64,000 nt of DNA from Rhizobium deserti (GTDB lineage Bacteria > Pseudomonadota > Alphaproteobacteria > Rhizobiales > Rhizobiaceae), in assembly GCF_004358025.1 (NCBI RefSeq), contig NZ_SMTL01000003.1, positions 248,001-312,000 of the forward strand, written 5' to 3'. The notes under the pieces were generated by a model that was not told the origin of the DNA, did no database searches, and saw only the letters and a list, made by a program, of their open reading frames with translations. This document shows positions 8,107-18,128 of the stretch, in pieces. Position 1 is the stretch's first letter, and each line of letters opens with the position of its first letter. Both the position numbers and the translations under genes were made by a program.

Positions 8107-9900
8107 TCAAAACGCTTCGGCGGCCAGTTCCATTACCGTGTCGGCGCCGGCCTCGATGCGCGCCTTGCGCACCACCGTCTCGGGCATGATCTTCTCCATG
8201 AAGAACTTTGCCGTGATCAGCTTGTTCTTCAGGTAGTCCTCGCGGGCATCGCCGGCGGCCAGACGATCCTGGGCTGCCTTGGCGATCTTCGCCCACATGT
8301 AGCCGAGCGTCACGAGGCCGAAGAGATGCATATAGTCGGTGGAACCTGCCCCAGCATTGTCGGGCTTGGCCATGGCGTTCTGCATGAACCACATGGTGGC
8401 CGCCTGCAGGTCGTTCAAGCCCTTCTTGAGGCCCTTGGTATAGAAGGCCATATTTTCATCGGCACGATTTTCCTCGCAGAAATCGCCGATTTCCTTGAAC
8501 ATGGCCATGACGGCACGGCCACCGTTGAGGGCCAGCTTGCGGCCGACGAGATCGAGTGCCTGAATGCCGTTGGCGCCTTCGTAGATCATCGCAATGCGGG
8601 CATCGCGGACATACTGGCTCATGCCCCATTCCTCGATATAGCCATGGCCGCCATAAACCTGCTGGGCCATGACTGCATGGTCGAAACCCTTGTCGGTCAG
8701 CACGCCCTTCAAGATCGGCGTCGCAAGGCCAAGCAGATCGTCCGCATTCTGACGTTCTGCCGGATCCTCCGAGCGGTGGGCAATGTCGGACTTCAGCGCT
8801 GTCCAGAGGAGAAAGGCGCGGCCGGCTTCGTTGAAGGCCTTGATGGTCATCAACGTGCGGCGGATGTCCGGATGGACGATGATCGGATCGGCCTTCTTGT
8901 CCGGCGCCTTGACGCCCGACAAGGAGCGGCCCTGGATGCGTTCGCGGGCATAGGCAACGGCGTTCTGATAGGCGACTTCGGCAATCGACAGTCCCTGCAG
9001 GCCGACGCCGAGGCGAGCCTCGTTCATCATCACGAACATGGCAGACAAGCCCTTGTTCTCGGCGCCAATCAGGTAGCCGGTCGCCTCGTCATAATTCATG
9101 ACGCAAGTAGAATTGCCGTGAATGCCCATCTTTTCTTCGATCGCGCCGCAGGTGACGGCATTGCGGGCACCGACCGAGCCGTCGGCCTGAACCAGCAGCT
9201 TCGGCACGATGAACAGCGAAATGCCTTTTGTGCCTTCCGGCGCACCTTCGATGCGCGCTAGCACGAGGTGGATGATATTGTCGGTCATGCCGTGCTCGCC
9301 GGCAGAGATGAAGATCTTCTGGCCGGAAATCTTGTAGCTGCCGTCGCCCTGCGGCACGGCCTTTGTGCGGAGCAGGCCAAGATCGGTGCCGCAATGGGGC
9401 TCCGTCAGGTTCATGGTGCCCGACCAGGTTCCCTCGACCATTTTCGGCAGATAGGCCTGCTTCTGTTCCTCGGTGCCGTGCACCAGAATGGCGGCGATGG
9501 CGCCCTGGGTCAGGCCGGGATACATCATCAACGACATGTTGGCGGACGACATGTATTCGCCGACAGCGGCATGCAGCGTATAGGGCAGGCCCTGGCCGCC
9601 GAATTCTTCCGGCACGGCCAGACCGATCCAGCCGCCCTGACAATATTGGTCATAGGCCTGCTTGAAGCCCTTCGGCACGGAGACGGTGCCATCGTCGTGG
9701 CGAGTACAGCCTTCCTGATCACCGGAAAGGTTGAGCGGAAACAATGCTTCCTCGGCGACTTTGGCGGCTTCCCCGACAATCGCTTCGAGCATGTCCGGCG
9801 TCGCATCGGCGAAGCCTGCGAGATTGCCGTAGCGCTCAAGGCCGAGCACGTCGTTCAAGATGAAAAGCGTATCGTTTACGGGCGCCTTGTACACTGGCAT
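8107..9900 (-). CDS. Acyl-CoA dehydrogenase (long form with C-terminal extension)
   Basis: A 597-residue FAD-dependent acyl-CoA dehydrogenase of the larger bacterial type that carries an extra C-terminal domain. Visible blocks are [19 protein letters not shown] (about 91-109), [13 protein letters not shown] and [12 protein letters not shown] in the middle, and [19 protein letters not shown] near 435-453, whose Glu is the expected catalytic base. It performs the first oxidation of beta-oxidation. A strong GGAGGAA ribosome binding site precedes the ATG. It is the first gene of the minus-strand cluster, with a palindrome about 60-85 bases upstream; the toxin-antitoxin pair separates it from the thiolase. 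Confidence 0.93.
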   Translation of the reverse strand: MPVYKAPVNDTLFILNDVLGLERYGNLAGFADATPDMLEAIVGEAAKVAEEALFPLNLSGDQEGCTRHDDGTVSVPKGFKQAYDQYCQGGWIGLAVPEEFGGQGLPYTLHAAVGEYMSSANMSLMMYPGLTQGAIAAILVHGTEEQKQAYLPKMVEGTWSGTMNLTEPHCGTDLGLLRTKAVPQGDGSYKISGQKIFISAGEHGMTDNIIHLVLARIEGAPEGTKGISLFIVPKLLVQADGSVGARNAVTCGAIEEKMGIHGNSTCVMNYDEATGYLIGAENKGLSAMFVMMNEARLGVGLQGLSIAEVAYQNAVAYARERIQGRSLSGVKAPDKKADPIIVHPDIRRTLMTIKAFNEAGRAFLLWTALKSDIAHRSEDPAERQNADDLLGLATPILKGVLTDKGFDHAVMAQQVYGGHGYIEEWGMSQYVRDARIAMIYEGANGIQALDLVGRKLALNGGRAVMAMFKEIGDFCEENRADENMAFYTKGLKKGLNDLQAATMWFMQNAMAKPDNAGAGSTDYMHLFGLVTLGYMWAKIAKAAQDRLAAGDAREDYLKNKLITAKFFMEKIMPETVVRKARIEAGADTVMELAAEAF

Positions 9901-9958
9901 GCTCGTGCTTCCTCCATATCCTCATCCCGGGCGCAAGCCCGTCTCTTCTCCCATCAAT

Positions 9959-9984
9959 AATTGACGTGCGCGTAAACGTCAATT
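9959..9984 (-). promoter_or_regulatory. Palindromic operator candidate for the beta-oxidation cluster
   Basis: Arms AATTGACGT and ACGTCAATT (9 bp, perfect) around an 8-base spacer that contains GCGTAA. The core ACGTNNGCGTAAACGT also occurs in the palindrome before the nitronate monooxygenase at 55503-55526. The remainder of the 357-base gap 9901-10257 shows no gene; it must hold the promoters of both the cluster and podJ. A weak TTAA-N7-TTTA element at 10102-10116 resembles a CtrA box only partially. Confidence 0.6.
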
Positions 9985-10257
9985 GCGCAGACGTATCCCT
10001 GCGCCTGCTGTGGATGCTGGCTTGCCGGGACGGAGATTGCGTCGGCAGAATACAGGCAGAAGCAGTCTTCTATGCGGAAAGGTTAAAAAATCCGGCCGTG
10101 GTTAACGGCTTGTTTACCACGTTTGGCAAAATAGTGGGGATGTTGGAGCTGTGCGCCGTGTTCGCCTCATCGGCGGTATGGCGCATCATCCAGATCAGCA
10201 CGGCCTGCCGGCCCAGCACGATGCTTGAGCCGGTACAACGTCGAAACGAGCTAGACC

Positions 10258-13200
10258 ATGAACCGATCACGATCGACTTCCCAACGCCTGGGCGAAACGT
10301 CTTCCATCGATGCGCTGAGCCGCACGATCGAGGGCCTTGAAGCCCGCATCGAGGGGTTGATGGGCGGATCCGGTCGCGAGCCGCAGCACGATCCGCGAGA
10401 CGCTCGCAACAGTCGCGATGTACGGCCGCAGGCCATCATGCGTCAGCCGGAGGCCGTGGTAAGCCAGGAACAGAAATCTGCGCGCGATCCTCTTGCTGCT
10501 ATCCGCGAACGCCAGCGGATCCTCGATGCCGGGCGCCTGGAGCGCTCCTTGCCTGTGCGGGCGACCCCCGCAGAAACGCGACAGGACGAGAGCCGCGCAC
10601 CGCGATTTGCCGAGAGCCGCCGTCCCGACATTCGTCCGCCGGAAGCATTCCGCCCGGCTGGTCAGCACGACACCGCTTTCGTTGCGCCTCCCCGCGCCGC
10701 TCGCCCTGCGCCACGCATGACGATGGGCGGTGCGACAGCGACGGCAGCACAATCCGATTCCAGCATGCGCGACATCGCCGATGCCCTCGTCGGCCTGCGC
10801 CAGCAGCTCAAGCAGGATATTTCCGAAGGCGTGGCGCGCGAAATGAGCGCTCTGCGTGCGGAAATCAGGTCGATCAAATCGGTTGCCGAGGAGCAGGATT
10901 TCGCTGCCGACCTGCGCAGCGATCTGTCCCGGCTGGCCGACAGCATCAACCAGCTCGGCCATCAGGCCGCTCCTGAAGCTGCCGAACTGCGCAGCGAGTT
11001 TGAGGAATTGCGCTCCGCGATGAGCGGACTTGCCCGCGAAGACTCGGTTTTGCGGATGGAATCCCGCTGGCAGGACATGGAAAACCGTATCCAGGATACA
11101 GACACCAACGTGTTGCGCGAAGAGCTCGTCGCCCTCGCCTACCGGATCGAAGACATCAAGAACCAGCTCGGCGCCATGGCGGACAATCCCGTTATCCATG
11201 CGCTTGAACAGAAGCTGATTACTGTCGCAGGCGCCATGGAGCAGCTGGGGTCGCGCATGCAGCCGACCGATGCCACGGCGGCCGAACAATTTGCGCTGCT
11301 CGACGAACGGCTCGACGAAATCAGCCGGGCGATCGCCGCCGGCAGCCGCGCTTCCGCGGCAGCATCCATGGATCAGTCGGTCCTGCAGCGCCTCGATGGC
11401 CGTATTGGCGCGATCGCCGAACAAATCGATGCCATGAGCCATGCGGCACAGTCGCCGGCGCCCACCGACGCGCTTTCCTACCGGATCGAAGCGCTGACGA
11501 GCCGCATCGAGGAACTCGCGGACGAACAGGCAGCCATGCGGCTCGAGGAGCGACTGGACCAGCTTTCGGCGGTTCTCCAGCAGACCCAGAAGCCCGTGCA
11601 GATGCCGGACCTCAGCGTCTACCTGGCAGATATTTCCCGCAAGATTGACAGCCTCGACCAGGGCGCCGTCAGCGACGTGCTGGCCGAGCGCCTGGACTAT
11701 CTTGCGAGCCGGATCGACGAGATCGAATTGCAGCCGCGCCAGCCATCGGCCGTGGACGAGCGTGCCTTCGGGCGCATCGAAGACCGGCTGAGCGACATTG
11801 CGACGAGGCTCGACGAAGCGGCAGCGGCTCCGCGCGGCGATGACGACGCCCTGCGCAATCTGGAAGACCAGATCGCCCATCTCTCGACCCTGATCACCCA
11901 GCCGTCGTCCGGCATGGGCGGAATGCCGGCAGAATTCGAACACCGCATGACGGCGATCGAAGGACATCTCGCCACCAATGACGAATACATCATCGAAGCA
12001 GCCCGCCAAGCGGCCGAGGCGGTCGTCGAAGCCTATTCCCGCAATACGGCTGCAGGTGCTTCGGTCGGCGCTTCCGACATGGCCGCCCTTGCAGCCCTGG
12101 CCGATGACCTGCGCCACCTTGAAGACCTCACACGCAGCTCCGAAGAACGCACCCATCAAACATTCGAAGCATTGCACGGCACGCTCGTACAGATCGCCGA
12201 CAGGCTGGATGGCATGGAGCACCGGCTGACGGCAGCCCCGGTCATCGCGCAGATGGACCAGGGCCGCGGGCAGGCCCAGCGTTCCGAGACACGCCGTCCG
12301 GAGCCGATCCAGGCTGCACCGTCCATGCCGCTGGCCGCTCAGCTTTCCGTTGCCCAGGCATCGGGTCTGCTGGAGCGCGAAATGACGGTCGACGCACCGG
12401 CGCGTGCGCGATCGCAATCGGCCACATCTGGCGACAACGACGGGCGCTATGCGCTGGCGCAGCCGGAGGCCGCTGCCACGGCACGGGCTCCAGACGAGAT
12501 CAAGGCGCCGAAGCCGAGCCTGCTTCAGGAACTGTCGCGCCGGTTCCTGCCGAGCGGCAAGGGCGACGCTGCCGATCAGAAGCCCGTCCGCGCCCTGGTT
12601 GAACCGACGCCGCCACTCGATCCATCGGAATCCCTGCCGTCCGGCCGCGAGAACGACCTTCTCGAACCAGGCTCGGGCGCTCCGGACGTGAAGAAAATCC
12701 TGGAGCGCGTTCGCGCCAGCCAGGCAGCCGGCGAGTTCGAAGGTGACCGGGCTTCGAGCAGCGAGCGCGCCGATTATATCGCGGCCGCCCGCCGCGCCGC
12801 AAAGGCCGCGGCCCAGGAAACCGATCCACAGGCGAACCCGCTCAAGGCTTCTCGCCGAAGCGCCAAAGCTTCCGGCGGCACCGGGCTTGGGGCGAAGTTC
12901 GCCCAGCATCGCCGCCCGATCATGATGGCGGTCGGTGCCGTCCTCCTGGTGCTGATGGCCATGCCGCTCGTCAAGACGCTGACATCGGGCGAAACCGCAC
13001 CGGCAGCCACGATCGAGGCTCCGGCCAAGCGTGAAGCACCCGCCGACATGACCGGCAACGCGGCCACTGCGCCTTCCGTTTCAGCTCCGGCTTTGCCGGC
13101 TGAGACTGCGCAAGCACCGGCCCCGCAGCCTGCCGAGCCAAGCGCCCAGGAATTGGCGCCGGAACCGGCGCCGGCTCAGGACAGTCTTACGAACGAGCGC

Positions 13201-14172
13201 CTGACGGACCCGCAGCCGGCGGATGGCCAGGCCGCATCCATGGCGCCCGCCGGCGCCGTGCCGCAGGCACAAGAGGCCTTCGTTGCCGCACCGAAGGCGC
13301 AAGCCCAGCCTCAGATCACCGTGCCGGCCGGCACAGAGCCGAAGTCGCTGGCGGATGCCGCGACGGCCGGCGATGCCAATGCGCTGTTTGAGATCGGCGC
13401 CCGCTTCACCGATGGCCGCGGCGTCAAGTCGGATCTGACCGAGGCTGCCAAATGGTACAAGCTTTCGGCCGAAAAGGGCCTTGCAACGGCGCAGTACCGG
13501 CTCGCCAACCTCCTCGAAAAGGGCACCGGCGTCCAGCGCGATCTCGGCCAGGCCGTCACCTATTATAAACTGGCTGCCGAAGCCGGAAATGCCAGCGCCA
13601 TGCATAACCTTGCCGTGCTTTACGCCTCGGGCGCTGCCGGTCAGCCGGATTATGCGGCTGCCGTCAACTGGTTCTCGCGTGCCGCCGATCTTGGTGTCGC
13701 CGACAGCCAGTTCAACCTCGCCATTCTTTATGCGCGCGGCAACGGCGTGCGCCAGGATCTGGAAGAATCCTACAAATGGTTCGACGTCGCTGCCAAGGGC
13801 GGCGACAAGGACGCAGCCCAGAAGCGCGACGAAGTGGCCAATGCCATGCGCAAGGAACAGCTGGAAAGTGCCCGCGCCAAGGCCGACGGCTGGAAGGCCA
13901 AGACGCTCGATCCGAAGGCGAATGCGGTAAACCTTCCCGAGGAGTGGGCTTCTGGCAAGACGCTTACCACTGCTTCCGTCGACATGGACAAGGCGATCCG
14001 CAACATCCAGGCCATCCTCAACAAGAGCGGGTTCGATGCCGGAACCGCGGACGGCAAGCTTGGCCAGAAGACCGTGACGGCGATCAAGGCGTTCCAGACT
14101 TCCGTCGGCCAGGAGCCGACCGGCAAGATCAATGATGCGCTGGTGAAGGAACTGCTGGCCCGCAACAAGTAA
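10258..14172 (+). CDS. podJ: PodJ-type polar scaffold protein (coiled coil, one TM, Sel1 repeats, peptidoglycan-binding domain)
   Basis: A 1304-residue bitopic protein. The N-terminus (IDALSRTIEGLEARIEGLM) and a long heptad-like coiled-coil region to about residue 680 are cytoplasmic; a basic stretch precedes a single membrane segment near 885-905 (IMMAVGAVLLVLMAMPLV). A Pro/Ala/Glu-rich periplasmic linker follows, then Sel1/TPR-like repeats at about 1034-1180 (AAKWYKLSAEKG, AVTYYKLAAEAGN, AVNWFSRAADLG, SYKWFDVAAKGG) and a peptidoglycan_binding_1 domain at about 1243-1302. This architecture and the N-terminal sequence match the PodJ proteins that mark a cell pole and organise polar development in Caulobacter, and growth-pole transition in Agrobacterium. 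It is monocistronic. Confidence 0.85.
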   Translation: MNRSRSTSQRLGETSSIDALSRTIEGLEARIEGLMGGSGREPQHDPRDARNSRDVRPQAIMRQPEAVVSQEQKSARDPLAAIRERQRILDAGRLERSLPVRATPAETRQDESRAPRFAESRRPDIRPPEAFRPAGQHDTAFVAPPRAARPAPRMTMGGATATAAQSDSSMRDIADALVGLRQQLKQDISEGVAREMSALRAEIRSIKSVAEEQDFAADLRSDLSRLADSINQLGHQAAPEAAELRSEFEELRSAMSGLAREDSVLRMESRWQDMENRIQDTDTNVLREELVALAYRIEDIKNQLGAMADNPVIHALEQKLITVAGAMEQLGSRMQPTDATAAEQFALLDERLDEISRAIAAGSRASAAASMDQSVLQRLDGRIGAIAEQIDAMSHAAQSPAPTDALSYRIEALTSRIEELADEQAAMRLEERLDQLSAVLQQTQKPVQMPDLSVYLADISRKIDSLDQGAVSDVLAERLDYLASRIDEIELQPRQPSAVDERAFGRIEDRLSDIATRLDEAAAAPRGDDDALRNLEDQIAHLSTLITQPSSGMGGMPAEFEHRMTAIEGHLATNDEYIIEAARQAAEAVVEAYSRNTAAGASVGASDMAALAALADDLRHLEDLTRSSEERTHQTFEALHGTLVQIADRLDGMEHRLTAAPVIAQMDQGRGQAQRSETRRPEPIQAAPSMPLAAQLSVAQASGLLEREMTVDAPARARSQSATSGDNDGRYALAQPEAAATARAPDEIKAPKPSLLQELSRRFLPSGKGDAADQKPVRALVEPTPPLDPSESLPSGRENDLLEPGSGAPDVKKILERVRASQAAGEFEGDRASSSERADYIAAARRAAKAAAQETDPQANPLKASRRSAKASGGTGLGAKFAQHRRPIMMAVGAVLLVLMAMPLVKTLTSGETAPAATIEAPAKREAPADMTGNAATAPSVSAPALPAETAQAPAPQPAEPSAQELAPEPAPAQDSLTNERLTDPQPADGQAASMAPAGAVPQAQEAFVAAPKAQAQPQITVPAGTEPKSLADAATAGDANALFEIGARFTDGRGVKSDLTEAAKWYKLSAEKGLATAQYRLANLLEKGTGVQRDLGQAVTYYKLAAEAGNASAMHNLAVLYASGAAGQPDYAAAVNWFSRAADLGVADSQFNLAILYARGNGVRQDLEESYKWFDVAAKGGDKDAAQKRDEVANAMRKEQLESARAKADGWKAKTLDPKANAVNLPEEWASGKTLTTASVDMDKAIRNIQAILNKSGFDAGTADGKLGQKTVTAIKAFQTSVGQEPTGKINDALVKELLARNK

Positions 14173-14413
14173 GACGACTGAACCGACCGGGAATGCGGGG
14201 GTGAGGATTTAAAGCCACGCCCTTGCGGAAATGGCCGATCAAGCTTGTCGTTCGGCACTTGCGAATTGACTGAAACCTCCCGCAGACGCATGACGGATAG
14301 GCTTTCATCCGCCGTTCATGCGGTATGTGAGATCACCATTCCATTGCCGCAGCGGCCGGAGAATTGAACGCCACCGCCTGCGACGCGCCCGCTTTCGCTT
14401 GTCGAGGTTTGCC

Positions 14414-15340
14414 GTGACTGTCTACCTGCCGATCGCAGAGCTGTCGGTCAATATCCTGATCATTCTCGGCATGGGCGCGGCCGTGGGCTTTCTTTCGGGC
14501 ATGTTCGGCGTGGGCGGCGGCTTTCTCATCACGCCGCTGCTGATCTTCTACAATATTCCTCCCGTCGTGGCCGTCGCGACCGGCGCCAATCAGGTGGTCG
14601 CATCGTCGATTTCCGGCGCCATTACCCATTTCCGACGCGGCACGCTCGACATGAAGCTCGGCAGCGTCCTGCTGGTCGGCGGCCTTGCGGGGGCGACGGT
14701 GGGCGTATGGATCTTCTCCTGGCTGCGGCGGCTCGGGCAACTCGACCTGTTCATCTCCCTGCTTTACGTCGTGCTGCTCGGAACGATCGGCATCCTGATG
14801 CTGCAGGAAAGCCTGCGCGCCATGCGGCGGGCAAAGACCAATCAGGCGCTGCCGCTGAAGCGGCCGGGTCAGCACAATTGGGTGCACCGGCTGCCCCTGA
14901 AAATGCGCTTCAAGAAGTCGAAGATCTACCTGTCCGCCATTCCGGTCGTGGCGCTCGGCTTCGGGATCGGCATCCTGACCTCGATCATGGGGGTCGGCGG
15001 CGGCTTCATCATGGTGCCGGCGATGATCTATCTCCTGCGCATCCCGACCAGCGTCGTCGTCGGCACCTCGCTTTTCCAGATCATCTTCGTGACCGCCTAT
15101 ACGACCATGGTGCAGGCAGCCACCAACTATTCCGTCGATATCGTGCTCGCCACGATCCTGATGGTCGCCGGCGTCATCGGCGCGCAATACGGCGTGCGGG
15201 TCGGCCAGAAGCTGCGCGGCGAACAGTTGCGTGCCCTTCTGGCGCTGCTGGTGCTGGCCGTCGGCATCCGCCTGGCGATCGGCCTGGTGGTGACGCCGGA
15301 TGATATCTATTCCGTATCGGTCGGGGGGCTTTCCTACTGA
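14414..15340 (+). CDS. TauE/SafE family membrane transporter (sulfite exporter family)
   Basis: A 308-residue membrane protein with the duplicated TauE/SafE signature: GFLSGMFGVGGGFLITPLLI near residue 24 and GILTSIMGVGGGFIMVPAMI in the second half. Family members move sulfite, sulfonates or related small anions across the inner membrane; the actual substrate is not visible. The GTG at 14414 is chosen because GAGG lies six bases upstream and the protein then starts MTVYLPIAELSVN; the longer frame adds an arginine-rich N-terminus that looks non-coding. Its stop overlaps the next start (TGATG), so the two proteins are probably made together. The preceding 241-base gap shows nothing specific. 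Confidence 0.85.
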   Translation: MTVYLPIAELSVNILIILGMGAAVGFLSGMFGVGGGFLITPLLIFYNIPPVVAVATGANQVVASSISGAITHFRRGTLDMKLGSVLLVGGLAGATVGVWIFSWLRRLGQLDLFISLLYVVLLGTIGILMLQESLRAMRRAKTNQALPLKRPGQHNWVHRLPLKMRFKKSKIYLSAIPVVALGFGIGILTSIMGVGGGFIMVPAMIYLLRIPTSVVVGTSLFQIIFVTAYTTMVQAATNYSVDIVLATILMVAGVIGAQYGVRVGQKLRGEQLRALLALLVLAVGIRLAIGLVVTPDDIYSVSVGGLSY

Positions 15341-16152
15341 TGCGCCGCTTGAGCCTTGCCGCCCTTGCCATTGTCTCCATGGCCTTCTCCTTGATGGCCG
15401 CGCCGGTAGCGGCGCAGGTGCCGTTCGGCGAAGCTTCGGCGGTCAAGGAAAGGCTGGAGATCGGCGCATCCTCGAGCGAAATCGCGATTACCTCGGATTT
15501 CAGAGGCGCCGACCTGACGATCTTTGGGGCGCTCAGCAATGCCGACGAGCTTTTCCTGGCGATCGGCCAGTATGATGTGGTCGTGACCCTGGAGGGTCCC
15601 CGTGACTATGCGACGGTCCGCAAAAAGGAACGCGTCCTCGGCATCTGGATGAATACCGAGTCGCTGACCTTCGAACAGGTGCCGGAAAGCTATTCCATCG
15701 CCAGTACGCGGCAGATCGACAGCCTGGAGCAGGGCGTCAGCTTCAACAGTGTCGGCGTTGGCCTGGAGCATCTGCCGCTCAATCCGGTCGGCTATATCCC
15801 CAATACCGGCTTTATTAGCGAGTTCCGCGACGCCTACCGACGGCTGAAGCTCGGCAGCGGCCTGTACCAGCGCGATACGAGCGGCGTCCGCTTCGTGTCA
15901 TCCAGCCTGTTTCGCGCGTCGTTGCGGCTACCCGCCAATGTTCCCGACGGCATGCACATGGTGCGCGCCTATCTGTTCAAGAGCGGCGTCCTGATCTTCC
16001 AGCGGGAAATGCCGCTGCGGGTGGTCAAGACGGGCCTGGAGCAAGCGATCACGGACGCGGCGCATGAGCGGCCATTTGCCTATGGTTTCCTGTGCGTGCT
16101 GATTGCCGTGGTCACCGGCTGGGGCGCAAGCATCATCTTCCGCAAGGACTAA
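15340..16152 (+). CDS. TIGR02186-type exported, membrane-anchored protein of unknown function
   Basis: A 270-residue protein with an N-terminal signal peptide ending near AAPVAAQ (residues 20-26), a soluble beta-rich region with the segments GADLTIFGAL and DVVVTLEGPRDYATVRKKERVLGIWMN, and a single C-terminal membrane segment (YGFLCVLIAVVTGWGASIIF, about 247-266). It is therefore predicted to be periplasmic and anchored by its C-terminus. I recognise it as the alphaproteobacterial family described as TIGR02186, usually next to a TauE-type gene as here. The function is unknown; one-base start/stop overlap suggests it works with the exporter. Confidence 0.75.
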   Translation: MRRLSLAALAIVSMAFSLMAAPVAAQVPFGEASAVKERLEIGASSSEIAITSDFRGADLTIFGALSNADELFLAIGQYDVVVTLEGPRDYATVRKKERVLGIWMNTESLTFEQVPESYSIASTRQIDSLEQGVSFNSVGVGLEHLPLNPVGYIPNTGFISEFRDAYRRLKLGSGLYQRDTSGVRFVSSSLFRASLRLPANVPDGMHMVRAYLFKSGVLIFQREMPLRVVKTGLEQAITDAAHERPFAYGFLCVLIAVVTGWGASIIFRKD

Positions 16153-16273
16153 GGCCGAAGCCATGTCGGCGTGCCTGCCGCCTCCATACAAGGAAATGAG
16201 CGGCGCCTCCCGGGTGGTTTCCTCAACCGCATGCCCTAGATAGGGCCGCATCTTCTCACGCCTGCCGCATCGC

Positions 16274-18064
16274 ATGTTTACCTATCTCTCATCACTGCCG
16301 TCTCGCGCCCGCATCCTGCTCGACCCGGGACAGATGCGCCTCCTCATCCGGCGCAGCGAGTTCGGCTTGATCGCCGTTGCGGCGGTGGTCGGGGCTCTGG
16401 CCGGTCTCGCTGTCGCCGTCATGAGCTGGATCTCGCAGGCGCTTCACGAGGCGATCTTCGACATAGGAAGCGGCGAACGACTGAGTTCGGCGACCGGGCT
16501 CGACCGCGGCACTGTTCTGCTGGCACCGATTGCCGGCGGCATCCTGCTCGGCCTGCTCTTCCTCGTCCTGCGCAAATGGCGGAAGAAGCCAATGGTTGAC
16601 CCGATCGAGGCAAATGCCTTGCATGGCGGACGTCTGTCTTTGACCGACAGTATCGTGGTGGCAGTTCAGAACCTCATCTCCAACGGCTTCGGTGCATCGG
16701 TCGGGCTGGAGGCCGGCTATACGCAGCTGTCTTCCGGTATCGCGTCGAAGCTCGGATTCTTGCTGCAATTGCGCCGCGCCGATCTTCGCATCCTGGTTGG
16801 CTGCGGTGCAGCCGGCGCGATTGCGGCGGCCTTCAACGCGCCGCTCACCGGCGCCTTCTACGCCTTCGAGCTGATCATCGGCACCTATACGATCTTGAGC
16901 CTTGCACCGGTCGTCGTGTCGGCGCTCGCGGCGACCATCGTGACGCGGCTGTTCGTCGGGGATGCCTTTCTTCTGGATGTCGGCGATTTCGGTGTCGTCA
17001 TGCCGGCGGACTACCTTCCGGCGATCGTGCTCGGCATCTTCTGCGCCGGCGGCGGCATCCTGATCATGCAGGGTGTGACATTCATCGAGGAGATGGCCCG
17101 CAAGAGTTCGATTTCGCCTGCCTTCAGGCCGGCGCTGGGCGGCATTGCCGTCGGCCTGCTGGCGCTGATCGATCATCAAGTTCTGTCGGCCGGACACGGC
17201 GCGCTGCATCTCAACCTCAACCAGAACATGACCATCCCGGCGCTCCTGGCGCTGCTCGCCATGAAATCACTGGCTTCCGCCGTCTCTATCGGATCGGGCT
17301 TCCGCGGCGGCCTCTTCTTCGCCTCGCTGTTCATGGGCGCTCTGCTCGGCAAGCTATTTGCTTATTCGGCGCCCTATATCTTCGTTCACGCGACGCTGAC
17401 GCCGGTCATCTATGCCGTGGTGGGCATGAGCGCGCTTTCCGTTGCCATAATAGGCGGCCCCCTGACCATGACCTTTTTGGCGCTGGAAATCACCGGCGAC
17501 TTTGCGATCACCGTTCTGGCGCTTGCGGCGGTGATTACCTCCTCTGTGACCGTGCGCTCGACCTTCGGCTATTCCTTTGCCACCTGGCGCTTCCATCTGC
17601 GCGGTGAAAGCATCCGCAGCGCCCATGATGTCGGCTGGATCCGCAACCTGACCGTCGGCCGGTTGATGCGGTCCGATGTCCGCACGGCGCCGGTCGGCAT
17701 GTCCCTGGACGAGTTCCGCAAGGAATTTCGTCTCGGGGCAACGCAGCGGGTGGTTCTGGTGGACGAGGAGCGAAGATATGCGGGCATGATCCTGCTGTCC
17801 GACATCTATGCCGCGCCGCGTGAAGACAGCGACGAGACGCGAACGCTTGCCTCCTTTGCCCGCTACCAGAACGACGTGCTGCTTCCTACAATGAATGCCA
17901 AGCAGGCAGCCGCGATTTTCGACAATCTGGAGGCCGAAGCGCTCGCCGTGGTCAACAACCAGACGGAGCGCAAGGTGGTCGGCCAGCTTAGCGAGAGCCA
18001 TACATTGCGCCGCTACAGCGAGGAGCTCGACCGGCGCCGTCGGGAAATCTCGGGCGAGATTTGA
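16274..18064 (+). CDS. ClC-type chloride channel/antiporter family protein with CBS-like tail
   Basis: A 596-residue ClC-family membrane protein. About eleven hydrophobic segments span residues 30-440, and a soluble tail with CBS-like segments (VGRLMRSDVRTAPVGMSLDEFRKEF and VVLVDEERRYAGMILLSDIY) follows. The family motif regions are recognisable but altered: the usual GSGIPE is DPIEANALHGG, GREGP is GLEAGY (gating Glu retained), and the third motif is GSGFRGGLFFASLF. Anion transport is inferred from the family; selectivity is open because the selectivity-loop Ser is missing. The ATG at 16274 lacks a ribosome binding site; an alternative ATG exists at 16334. Confidence 0.85.
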   Translation: MFTYLSSLPSRARILLDPGQMRLLIRRSEFGLIAVAAVVGALAGLAVAVMSWISQALHEAIFDIGSGERLSSATGLDRGTVLLAPIAGGILLGLLFLVLRKWRKKPMVDPIEANALHGGRLSLTDSIVVAVQNLISNGFGASVGLEAGYTQLSSGIASKLGFLLQLRRADLRILVGCGAAGAIAAAFNAPLTGAFYAFELIIGTYTILSLAPVVVSALAATIVTRLFVGDAFLLDVGDFGVVMPADYLPAIVLGIFCAGGGILIMQGVTFIEEMARKSSISPAFRPALGGIAVGLLALIDHQVLSAGHGALHLNLNQNMTIPALLALLAMKSLASAVSIGSGFRGGLFFASLFMGALLGKLFAYSAPYIFVHATLTPVIYAVVGMSALSVAIIGGPLTMTFLALEITGDFAITVLALAAVITSSVTVRSTFGYSFATWRFHLRGESIRSAHDVGWIRNLTVGRLMRSDVRTAPVGMSLDEFRKEFRLGATQRVVLVDEERRYAGMILLSDIYAAPREDSDETRTLASFARYQNDVLLPTMNAKQAAAIFDNLEAEALAVVNNQTERKVVGQLSESHTLRRYSEELDRRRREISGEI

Positions 18065-18074
18065 GCCGGCAAAG

Positions 18075-18113
18075 AGGAAGGGCCGAGCTTCAATGCCCGG
18101 CCTTTCCTTTGTT
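18075..18113. terminator. Bidirectional terminator after the ClC gene
   Basis: Stem AGGAAGGGCCG / CGGCCTTTCCT with one G-T pair and a T-rich 3' side, between the convergent ClC and DUF4394 genes. Confidence 0.65.
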
Positions 18114-18128
18114 TGGATCAGGCGTCTT

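Noticed and set aside
10102..10116. TTAA-N7-TTTA element upstream of podJ as a CtrA box
   Set aside because: The second half differs from the consensus and there is no second element or GANTC site nearby, so the match is too weak to call.
10267..12909. Very long open frame (880 codons) on the minus strand opposite podJ
   Set aside because: It is a shadow of the high G+C codon pattern of podJ; its translation has no domain pattern and podJ is clearly the coding strand. Similar long antisense frames opposite lhr, dcd/metZ and the pst genes were dismissed for the same reason.
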